The position numbers and the translations under genes are program-made. Shown in pieces: positions 22,258 through 29,149 of a DNA stretch of 38,171 bases (the stretch's first letter is position 1; the number at the start of each line of letters is the position of its first letter). The notes under the pieces were generated by a model. The model ran no database searches and was not told the origin of the DNA. It worked only from the letters and a program-made list of their open reading frames with translations. The stretch is from contig JBPCPI010000132.1 of NCBI GenBank assembly GCA_050999295.1, positions 1-38,171 of the forward strand. Direction: 5' to 3'. The stretch is from JACCQS01 sp050999295. GTDB lineage: Bacteria > Actinomycetota > Actinomycetes > Mycobacteriales > Geodermatophilaceae.

Positions 22258-22824
22258 ATCACCGAGCCCCGCATCAACGACCGCATCCGAGTTCCCGAAG
22301 TCCGCCTCGTCGGACCCGAAGGTGAACAGGTCGGGATCGTTTCCATCGGCGAGGCACTGCGCCTCGCGCAGGATTCTGAGTTGGACCTCGTCGAGGTGGC
22401 GCCCATGGCCCGCCCACCGGTGGTCAAGCTCATGGATTACGGGAAGTACAAGTACGAAGCGGCGCAGAAGGCCCGCGAGACCCGGCGTAATCAGACGCAG
22501 ACGGTCATCAAGGAGATGCGGCTGCGCCTGAAGATCGACCCACACGACTACGAGACGAAGAAGGGCCACGTCGTCCGCTTCTTGAAACAGGGCGACAAGG
22601 TGAAGGTGACGATCATGTTCCGCGGTCGCGAGCAGTCCCGCCCCGAGATGGGGATGCGGCTGCTACAGCGCCTGGCCACCGACGTCGAGGACCTCGGCTT
22701 CGTCGAGTCCACGCCGCGCCAGGACGGCCGCAACATGGTCATGGTCATGGCACCGCACCGCACCGCAGCTCAGAGGAAGCAGGCCGCCGCCAGCGAAGCT
22801 GGCCAAGCCGGCAACACCAACTAG
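22258..22824 (+). CDS. infC: Translation initiation factor IF-3
   Basis: A 188-residue IF-3 that keeps the two ribosomal subunits apart and checks the start codon. The N-terminal domain begins TEPRINDRIRVPEVRLVGP and the C-terminal domain contains VRFLKQGDKVKVTIMFRGRE and the ending TPRQDGRNMVMVMAPH. The start is called as ATC at 22258 because AGGAG (22248-22252) is 5 nt upstream and the conserved protein begins ITEPRIND. The nearest in-frame ATG (22186) lies inside the terminator-like hairpin and would add residues unlike the family. Rare start codons on infC are classic (AUU in E. coli) and allow IF-3 to limit its own synthesis. It heads infC-rpmI-rplT. Confidence 0.93.
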   Translation: MTEPRINDRIRVPEVRLVGPEGEQVGIVSIGEALRLAQDSELDLVEVAPMARPPVVKLMDYGKYKYEAAQKARETRRNQTQTVIKEMRLRLKIDPHDYETKKGHVVRFLKQGDKVKVTIMFRGREQSRPEMGMRLLQRLATDVEDLGFVESTPRQDGRNMVMVMAPHRTAAQRKQAAASEAGQAGNTN

Positions 22825-22865
22825 CAACGCATCAGCGAGGAAAGCTCTCAGCGAAGGAAGGCACC

Positions 22866-23060
22866 ATGCCGAAACAGAAGACGCACAAGGGTGCCGCCAA
22901 GCGCATCAAGGTCTCGGGGACGGGCAAGCTCGTGCGCGAGCAGTCCAACAACCAGCACAAGTTCGAGTACAAGTCCTCGCGGCGTAAGCGTCGCCTGGAC
23001 AGCAACACCGAAATCAGCCCCGCTGACAGCCGGCGTATGCGCCGTCTGCTCGGCCTGTAG
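22866..23060 (+). CDS. rpmI: 50S ribosomal protein L35
   Basis: A 64-residue basic ribosomal protein with the standard L35 opening MPKQKTHKGAAKRIKVSGTG, the SRRKRRLD patch and a C-terminal RRMRRLLGL. It is a component of the large subunit. AAGGAAGG lies just upstream of the ATG as ribosome binding site. Spacing is 41 bp after infC and 16 bp before rplT, so it belongs to the infC operon. Confidence 0.97.
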   Translation: MPKQKTHKGAAKRIKVSGTGKLVREQSNNQHKFEYKSSRRKRRLDSNTEISPADSRRMRRLLGL

Positions 23061-23076
23061 CGCAAGGAGTTCATCG

Positions 23077-23484
23077 ATGGCACGCGTCAAGCGGGCAGTC
23101 AACGCCCACAAGAAGCGCCGCGCTGTACTCGAGGCCGCCAGCGGTTACCGCGGCCAGCGCTCGCGGCTGTACCGCAAGGCCAAGGAGCAACTGCTCCACT
23201 CGGCGACGTACAACTACCGCGACCGCAAGGTCCGCAAGGGTGACTTCCGCAAACTGTGGATCACGCGGATCAACGCTGCCGCGAGGCAGAACGACATGAC
23301 CTACAACCGGTTCATGCAGGGCCTCAAACTGGCCGAAATCCCGCTGGACCGCAAAGTCCTGGCTGAGCTTGCGGTCTACGACGCCGCGGCATTCACCGCG
23401 CTGGTGGCCTCGGCCCGTGCTGCGCTCGATGATGCCGGGCAGCTCACCAGCAGCACGGCCGGCGCCGGTCGCGGACGCGCCTGA
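23077..23484 (+). CDS. rplT: 50S ribosomal protein L20
   Basis: A 135-residue L20 of slightly more than usual length because of a Ser/Gly/Ala-rich tail (about residues 120-135). The N-terminal extension starts MARVKRAVNAHKKRR, followed by ASGYRGQRSRLYRKAKEQL and the globular part with WITRINAAARQNDMTYNRF and LDRKVLAELAVYD. It is needed early in large-subunit assembly and represses its own operon in some bacteria. CAAGGAG upstream is the ribosome binding site. A palindromic element follows 35 bp after the stop and may end the operon message. Confidence 0.97.
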   Translation: MARVKRAVNAHKKRRAVLEAASGYRGQRSRLYRKAKEQLLHSATYNYRDRKVRKGDFRKLWITRINAAARQNDMTYNRFMQGLKLAEIPLDRKVLAELAVYDAAAFTALVASARAALDDAGQLTSSTAGAGRGRA

Positions 23485-23519
23485 GCCCGCGGGAACCGTT
23501 GCGGCGATCCCGCCAAATG

Positions 23520-23584
23520 TCGCGGTTATGCGCATAACCGTCGCTGATCGGGCCGCCCAGCCGGGGGTGCGCGCATAACCGCGA
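23520..23584. repeat. Two-tier intergenic palindrome, 65 bp
   Basis: Perfect 14-bp outer arms TCGCGGTTATGCGC (23520-23533) and GCGCATAACCGCGA (23571-23584). The left part also contains a perfect 18-bp palindrome, CGGTTATGCGCATAACCG (23523-23540). The interior GCTGATCGGGC/GCCCAGC is partly symmetric. It fills the rplT-methyltransferase gap and is similar in size to the other palindromes of the window. Confidence 0.82.
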
Positions 23585-23605
23585 AAGGGCGGTGTGCTTT
23601 GCTGA

Positions 23606-24442
23606 GTGATTTCCGTGCTGAGTGACGGCAACGCCCGGCTCGTCGAGGCCCACCGACTCACGCGTCGGGTTCGCCGGGACCAGGCCCGAGAGTTCCTCGC
23701 CGAGGGGCCGCAGGCGGTTCGCGAGGCGGTGGTCTCGCCGGGCGTCGTGCTCGAGGTTTTCGGCACCCCGGCCGCCCTCGACCTGCACGGCGACTGGCTC
23801 GCCGAGACACCGGTCACCCTGCGACAGATCAGCGACAAGGCAGCGGCGGCACTGTCGGAAACGGTGCACCCGCAGGGGCTGATCGCCCGCTGCCGCTACG
23901 TAGATGTCGACCTGGCCGGTGTAGTGGCCGCCGCCCCGACTCTGGTCGCGATACTCGCCGGGATCGCCGATCCAGGCAACGCCGGCACGATCCTGCGTAC
24001 CGCCGACGCGGCCGGCGCCGACGCGGTGATCTTCACGCAGGGATCAGTAGACCCGTACAACGGCAAGTGCGTACGGGCCAGCGCGGGCAGCCTGTTCCAC
24101 GTTCCGGTCGTACGCGCCGCGTCGTACCCCGACGTGCGACGGGCGCTGAGCGAGGCCGGGGTACACGTGCTGGGGGCTGCGGCCACAGCCGCCCGCAGCA
24201 TCGGTGAGCCTGAGACGCACACCATTCTGCGGGCACCGACAGCGTGGGTCTTCGGCGGCGAGGCGCACGGGATGGCGGCGATCGAGACGGCAGCGGCAGC
24301 CGACGGCGGAGCGGCTGCGGCGGTCGTCGACGAGCACATCCGCATTCCCATCTGGGGGCGTGCCGAGAGTCTGAACCTCGCCGCGGCGGCCGCGATCTGC
24401 CTCTACGCCTCGGCCACCGCCCAGCGAGCAACGTCGACCTGA
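23606..24442 (+). CDS. TrmH/SpoU-family RNA 2'-O-methyltransferase
   Basis: A 278-residue SPOUT methyltransferase. The N-terminal substrate-binding part (SpoU_sub_bind-like) starts LSDGNARLVEAHRLTRR. The knotted catalytic domain has motif 1 ILAGIADPGNAGTILRTADA, motif 2 WVFGGEAHGM and motif 3 IPIWGRAESLNLAAAAAICL, the three hallmarks of the TrmH group. It probably methylates a ribose 2'-OH in rRNA or tRNA with S-adenosylmethionine; the target base is unknown. Position between rplT and pheS is the usual one in actinobacteria. The start is GTG 23606 or GTG 23615; neither has a clear ribosome binding site. Both flanks carry palindromic elements. Confidence 0.9.
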   Translation: MISVLSDGNARLVEAHRLTRRVRRDQAREFLAEGPQAVREAVVSPGVVLEVFGTPAALDLHGDWLAETPVTLRQISDKAAAALSETVHPQGLIARCRYVDVDLAGVVAAAPTLVAILAGIADPGNAGTILRTADAAGADAVIFTQGSVDPYNGKCVRASAGSLFHVPVVRAASYPDVRRALSEAGVHVLGAAATAARSIGEPETHTILRAPTAWVFGGEAHGMAAIETAAAADGGAAAAVVDEHIRIPIWGRAESLNLAAAAAICLYASATAQRATST

Positions 24443-24462
24443 CGCGCGGCGGGCGGAAGCGG

Positions 24463-24530
24463 TTTGCCTACCTGAGGATGCGACACGCCGCTTCAAGGGT
24501 CGGCGTGTCGCTGCGCCAGGTAGGCAAAGG
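24463..24530. repeat. Intergenic palindromic element, family PAL-1 copy B
   Basis: Perfect 12-bp outer arms TTTGCCTACCTG (24463-24474) and CAGGTAGGCAAA (24517-24528), and perfect 10-bp inner arms CGACACGCCG (24481-24490) and CGGCGTGTCG (24501-24510). It is the better preserved of the two copies (the other is at 10064-10132). It lies between the methyltransferase gene and pheS. Confidence 0.88.
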
Positions 24531-24586
24531 GATTCCCTGGGGTCTTGCGCATTCGGCTTGCGCGGCTGCGGTTGGATAGAGCCACG

Positions 24587-25654
24587 ATGTCCGGAGCAAA
24601 CGACCCCTACGACCCCAAGCAGGTCGCGATCCTGTCCGCTGAGTCACTCAAGGGCGCTGTTGCGGCAGCCGTCGAGGACTTCGCCAAGGCCGGAGATCTC
24701 GAGTCTCTTGCGGTCGTACGGCCGATCCACCTGGGGGAGCGGGCCCCCATCTTCGCCGCCCGGCGCGAACTCGGCGCCCTACCGCCGGCGGCGCGCTCCG
24801 ATGCAGGCAAGCGGGTCAACCTGGCCCGGCAGAGCGTCGAGGCCGCCTACGCCGCGCGCCTGGCCGAGTTGACCGCCGAACGCGACGAGCGGGTCCTCGT
24901 CGAGCAGACCGTCGACGTGACTCTTCCCATGGGCCGACGCCCGCGCGGCGCGCGGCACCCGCTGAGCATGATCGCCGACCGGATGGTCGACGTCTTTTTG
25001 GCCATGGGCTACGAGGTGGCCGAGGGACCGGAGGTGGAGGCCGAGTGGTTCAACTTCGACGCGCTCAACATCGGCCCCGACCATCCGACCCGCTCGCTGA
25101 TGGACACCTTCTTCGTCGATCCGCCGGAGTCCGGCCTGGTCCTGCGGACACACACCTCGCCCGTTCAGGCCCGCGCGATGCTCGAACGGCAGCCGCCCAT
25201 CTACATCGTCGCGCCCGGCCGCACGTTCCGCACCGACGACCTGGATGCCACGCACACGCCGGTGTTCGGGCAGATCGAGGGGCTCGTCGTGGACCGCGGC
25301 ATCACCATGGCCCATCTGCGGGGCACCCTTGACCATCTGGCCCGCGCCATGTTCGGAGACGACGCGCGGATCCGGTTCCGGCCGCACTTCTTCCCGTTCA
25401 CCGAACCGTCAGCGGAGTTCGACGTCTGGTTCCCCGAGCACCGCGACGGCCCGCGCTGGGTCGAGTGGGGCGGCTGCGGCATCGTCAATCCGAGGGTCCT
25501 GATCACCTGCGGTATCGACCCGGCGGAGTTCTCCGGGTTCGCCTTCGGCATGGGGATCGAACGGACATTGCAAGTCCGGCACGGCGTCACCGACATGCGC
25601 GACATGGTCGAGGGCGACGTACGGTTCGCCCGCGCCTTCGGCGTCGAGATCTGA
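24587..25654 (+). CDS. pheS: Phenylalanine--tRNA ligase alpha subunit
   Basis: A 355-residue class II aminoacyl-tRNA synthetase subunit. Residues 1-100 form the coiled-coil arm. The catalytic domain has PRGARHPLSMIADRMVDVFL, motif 2 (around FRTDDLDATHTPVFGQIEG) and motif 3 (GFAFGMGIERTL near the C terminus). With PheT it forms the alpha2-beta2 enzyme that charges tRNA-Phe. ATG 24587 fits the usual N terminus; a further upstream start at 24545 lacks support. The preceding 144 bp contain a palindromic element but no T-box. pheT follows after 19 bp. Confidence 0.95.
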   Translation: MSGANDPYDPKQVAILSAESLKGAVAAAVEDFAKAGDLESLAVVRPIHLGERAPIFAARRELGALPPAARSDAGKRVNLARQSVEAAYAARLAELTAERDERVLVEQTVDVTLPMGRRPRGARHPLSMIADRMVDVFLAMGYEVAEGPEVEAEWFNFDALNIGPDHPTRSLMDTFFVDPPESGLVLRTHTSPVQARAMLERQPPIYIVAPGRTFRTDDLDATHTPVFGQIEGLVVDRGITMAHLRGTLDHLARAMFGDDARIRFRPHFFPFTEPSAEFDVWFPEHRDGPRWVEWGGCGIVNPRVLITCGIDPAEFSGFAFGMGIERTLQVRHGVTDMRDMVEGDVRFARAFGVEI

Positions 25655-25673
25655 CGCGGGGAGCCCAGACCTG

Positions 25674-28163
25674 ATGCGCATACCCTTGTCCTGGCTCGCC
25701 GAATACGTCTCCCTCCCCGCCGGGGATGCACTGTCCACGGTCACCGATGTCCTGGTGCGGGTCGGCGTCGAGGTCGAGAACATCCACAGCGCGGACCTGA
25801 GCGGGCCTCTCGTGATCGGGCGTGTGCTCGAGATCGAGGACCTTCCACAGTTCAAGAAAGCGATCAGGTACTGCCAGGTCGACGTCGGTGAACCACAGCC
25901 GCGTGGAATCGTCTGCGGTGCAACGAACTTCGTCGTTGGCGACCTGGTCGTTGCCGCCTTACCCGGCGCTAGGCTTCCCGGCGGATTCGTGATCACCGCT
26001 CGCAAGACCTATGACCATACTTCCGACGGGATGATCTGTTCCGCTCGCGAACTCGGTCTAGGCGACGAGCACACCGGCATCCTCGTGCTCAGCCCGGAGC
26101 TGACTGCCGAGCCCGGCGCGCCCGCTGCCACGGTGCTCGGGCTCGACGATCCGATGTTTGAACTGGAGATCACCCCCGACCGCGGCGACCTGCTCTCGGT
26201 GCGCGGTTTGGCCCGAGAGATAGGTCTGGGCCTCGGCGTCCCGAGCACCGATCCTGGCCGGCTGGACCCGCCACCGACCAGCGGCCCGCCAAGCTATGAC
26301 GTCCGGGTCGAGGACACCACTGGCTGCGACCGGTTCGTCGCACTTGCCATGACCGGACTCGACCCCGCCGCCGCCAGCCCGGCCTGGTTGCAACGGCGGC
26401 TGACCCAAGCCGGCATCCGCGCGGTCAGCCTGGCTGTGGACGTGACGAACTTCGTCATGGTCGAACTCGGTCAGCCCATGCACGGCTTCGACCTCGACCT
26501 GCTCACCGGCCCGTTGGTGATCCGGCGGGCCGGCCCAGGGGAGCAGCTGACCACCCTGGACGGTGCGCGGCGCAAGCTGTCCGAGGCCGATCTGCTGATC
26601 ACCGACGACACCGGCCCGGTCGGGTTGGCTGCGGTGATGGGCGGTCGGAGCACCGAGATCCATGCCGCAACCTCCAGCCTGCTGCTGGAGGCCGCGCACT
26701 GGGATCCGGTCACGGTCTCGCGCACCTCGCGGGCGCACGGACTGTTTAGCGAGGCAGCCCGCCGGTTCGAGCGTGGTGTGGACCCGGAGATGGCGACCGC
26801 CGCGATCGCCCGCGCCGCGGAACTACTGACGCAGTACGGACGTGCCAGGCCCGCCGGCACGGTCGTGGATGTCGACAACCGGGTCCCGCTGCCCCCGGTG
26901 ATACTCGACGTGTCGTTGCCGTCCCGGATCGCGGGGGTGGACTACTCCGCCGAGCAGGTCCGCGACGTCCTGACCAGGCTCGGTGCCACCGTCGCCGGGG
27001 GGACCGAGGCCGGCGAACTGCTGCAGGTGCTGCCCCCGAGTTGGCGCATGGACCTCGTCGACCCGCATGACATCGTCGAGGAGGTCGTGCGGCTGACCGG
27101 CTACGAGGAAGTCCCCTCGGTCCTGCCGGTCGCGCCGGCTGGGCGCGGGCTGACTTCCAACCAGCGCCGTCGGCGCAGCATCGCCAGGTCGCTGGCCGAT
27201 CACGGGTACGTCGAATCACCGGCCTATCCGTTCCTCGATCCCGCGGTCTTCGACGCACTGCGCCTGCCCGACGAGGACGAGCGCCGTACGGCGATCCGAC
27301 TTGCCAACCCGATCTCCGACGCCGAACCGCTGATGCGGACGACGCTGCTGCCGGGCCTGCTCAAAACGCTGCGTCGCAACCTCGGCGCAGGCCTGCGCGA
27401 CGTGGCTCTGTTCGAGATCGGATTGGTCGTACGGCCGACAAGCGGCGCCCCCGCCGCACCAGCCGTTCCGGTCAGCCAGCGGCCTGATGACGAGGAGATC
27501 GACGCCCTGGAGGCGGCGGTTCCTCGGCAACCCTGGCGGATCGGCCTGCTGGCTACCGGCGCTGCGGAGTTGGCCGGCTGGTGGGGTACGGGACGGCATT
27601 TCGACTGGACCGACGCGGTCGCCGCAGCGGTAGAAATCGGCTTCGCCGCCGGAGTCGCCATCCGGACCAGGGTTGATCAGCACGCACCTTGGCATCCAGG
27701 TAGATGCGCGGCCCTGCTCGTCACCGGTGCGGATGGTGACGAGATCCTCGTCGGACACGCCGGCGAACTGCACCCGGGCGTGTGCGCCGCCATGGATGTT
27801 CCGGCCGGAACCATCGCAGCCGAACTGGAACTCGACCTTCTGCCCGAGGCTGCGTCGGTTTCCGCGCCGACCCTGTCCGCCTATCCGCCTGTGCTCCTGG
27901 ATGTCGCAGTGACGGTGTTGGCATCGGTGCCCGCCGCTGATGTGGCCGACGCACTCAGCCATGGTGCTGGTGAACTACTGGAGGACCTACGGCTCTTCGA
28001 TGTCTACACCGGCGCACAGGTCGGTGCGGGCCACCGTTCGCTCGCGTTCAATCTGCAGTTCCGGGCACCCGATCGGACGCTGACCGTCGCCGAGGCCACG
28101 CAGAACCGCGATGCTGCAGTGGCCGAGGCGCACCGCCGTACGGGGGCAGTGCTCCGCGGATAG
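25674..28163 (+). CDS. pheT: Phenylalanine--tRNA ligase beta subunit
   Basis: An 829-residue beta subunit of full length. It starts with MRIPLSWLAEYVSLP. Residues about 40-150 form the tRNA-binding (EMAP-like) domain with CGATNFVVGD, the B3/B4 editing domain covers about 210-380 with the MGGRSTEIHAATSSLLLEAA segment, the B5 domain covers about 400-475 with PSWRMDLVDPHDIVEEVVRL, and the C-terminal ferredoxin-like anticodon-binding domain begins near 735 (SAYPPVLLDVAVTV) and ends AHRRTGAVLRG. GGGGAG upstream of the ATG acts as ribosome binding site. It converges with the XRE regulator gene, with 49 bp between stops. Confidence 0.96.
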   Translation: MRIPLSWLAEYVSLPAGDALSTVTDVLVRVGVEVENIHSADLSGPLVIGRVLEIEDLPQFKKAIRYCQVDVGEPQPRGIVCGATNFVVGDLVVAALPGARLPGGFVITARKTYDHTSDGMICSARELGLGDEHTGILVLSPELTAEPGAPAATVLGLDDPMFELEITPDRGDLLSVRGLAREIGLGLGVPSTDPGRLDPPPTSGPPSYDVRVEDTTGCDRFVALAMTGLDPAAASPAWLQRRLTQAGIRAVSLAVDVTNFVMVELGQPMHGFDLDLLTGPLVIRRAGPGEQLTTLDGARRKLSEADLLITDDTGPVGLAAVMGGRSTEIHAATSSLLLEAAHWDPVTVSRTSRAHGLFSEAARRFERGVDPEMATAAIARAAELLTQYGRARPAGTVVDVDNRVPLPPVILDVSLPSRIAGVDYSAEQVRDVLTRLGATVAGGTEAGELLQVLPPSWRMDLVDPHDIVEEVVRLTGYEEVPSVLPVAPAGRGLTSNQRRRRSIARSLADHGYVESPAYPFLDPAVFDALRLPDEDERRTAIRLANPISDAEPLMRTTLLPGLLKTLRRNLGAGLRDVALFEIGLVVRPTSGAPAAPAVPVSQRPDDEEIDALEAAVPRQPWRIGLLATGAAELAGWWGTGRHFDWTDAVAAAVEIGFAAGVAIRTRVDQHAPWHPGRCAALLVTGADGDEILVGHAGELHPGVCAAMDVPAGTIAAELELDLLPEAASVSAPTLSAYPPVLLDVAVTVLASVPAADVADALSHGAGELLEDLRLFDVYTGAQVGAGHRSLAFNLQFRAPDRTLTVAEATQNRDAAVAEAHRRTGAVLRG

Positions 28164-28212
28164 CGGATACCACGTGGGCGCCGATCCCGGCCGCTGCCAG
28201 CCCTCAGCCGCG

Positions 28213-29043
28213 TCAACCGACGAGTTCGGCAACTCTGCGCGCTGTGTCACTGCCCGGAGCAGCCGTGTAGATGACCAGGTGCAGATTCGGATGGTCGGCC
28301 AGGGAGAGCCGGTGGTGCTCGAGCAGGAGGGTTCCAGCGGTCGGGTGCTCGAATCGTCGCTGAGTCGAGGAGAACTGGTCGACGTCGTGACTTGCCCAGC
28401 CGACCCGGAAGTGCGCACTGACCTCATGCAGTCGCCGGATGAGGTCAGCAAAGGCTTTCTCGTGGACACGGGAGCCGGCTTCTGCTCTGAACTGGGTCAG
28501 GAAGCGTCTGCTGTCGGTTCTCCAGTCGACGAGCAAGCCGCTGACATAGGGGTCGGTGAACACCAGCCACAGGAGGTTACGGTCGGCTGCCGGGACGGTA
28601 GCCACGTTGGGATAGAGGGCCTCGTAGGCACGGTTCCAGCCCAGGATTGACCAATACGGAGTGAGGGCAAAGGCCGGCGAGGTTGCCAGTGCGTCGATCA
28701 GTCGCTGGGCGTGCGGGGGCATGCTCGTCGCCAAGTCCTCAACCGGGGCTTCGGCGGCGTGCCCGGTGAGGCGCAGAACGTAGGCGTGTTCGGCTGCAGA
28801 CATGTGCAGCGTCCGGGCTTGGGCGTCCATCACCTGGCGTGAGGGCTTGATGTTCCGACCCTGCTCGAGCCAGGTGTACCAGGTCAGGCTGACTCCGGAG
28901 AGCAGTGAGACCTCCTCACGCCGTAGTCCTGGGGTTCGCCGCTGATCCGACACCTGCAGGCCTGCCTTGCTCGGTGCGATGTGTCGTCGCCTGGTTCTGA
29001 GAAAGTCCGCGAGTTCGGTCCTAGGAGCTTCGGCTGCAGGCAC
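28213..29043 (-). CDS. XRE-type HTH regulator with MmyB-like ligand domain
   Basis: A 276-residue regulator. An N-terminal helix-turn-helix (about residues 10-75, with RRTPGLRREEVSLLSGVSLT and WYTWLEQGRN) is followed by the MmyB-like sensor domain (from about 95 to the end, with PAFALTPYWSILGWNRAYEA and late HHRLSLADHPNLHLVIYTA). This type is common in actinobacteria and is thought to bind fatty-acid-like or other small ligands. GTG 29043 is chosen because GGGGAGG lies 8 nt upstream; the ATG at 29049 would have only 2 nt spacing, and ATG 29079 has none. It is divergent from ilvD and may control it. Confidence 0.87.
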   Translation of the reverse strand: MPAAEAPRTELADFLRTRRRHIAPSKAGLQVSDQRRTPGLRREEVSLLSGVSLTWYTWLEQGRNIKPSRQVMDAQARTLHMSAAEHAYVLRLTGHAAEAPVEDLATSMPPHAQRLIDALATSPAFALTPYWSILGWNRAYEALYPNVATVPAADRNLLWLVFTDPYVSGLLVDWRTDSRRFLTQFRAEAGSRVHEKAFADLIRRLHEVSAHFRVGWASHDVDQFSSTQRRFEHPTAGTLLLEHHRLSLADHPNLHLVIYTAAPGSDTARRVAELVG

Positions 29044-29078
29044 GATCATGACCTCCCCAGTCCGTACACCGCGGCACA

Positions 29079-29098
29079 TGGTAGTAGTGCCGCTACCA
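29079..29098. promoter_or_regulatory. Small inverted repeat in XRE-ilvD divergent gap
   Basis: TGGTAG (29079-29084) and CTACCA (29093-29098) with an 8-nt spacer. Its place between divergent promoters suggests an operator, possibly for the XRE regulator. The arms are short, so chance is not excluded. Confidence 0.35.
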
Positions 29099-29136
29099 GT
29101 ATCAGAAGCGATCTTGTCCGCGAGCCGCGGCTGCGT

Positions 29137-29142
29137 CAGCTT
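29137..29142 (+). promoter_or_regulatory. Putative leaderless -10 box, ilvD
   Basis: CAGCTT is 7 nt before the ATG at 29150. It is one of the weaker matches. Confidence 0.25.
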
Positions 29143-29149
29143 TCATCCC

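Noticed and set aside
9513..24530. The intergenic palindromes as a CRISPR array or tRNA genes
   Set aside because: The copies are far apart and self-complementary with no spacers, and none folds as a cloverleaf with an anticodon arm. No CRISPR or tRNA gene was found in the window.
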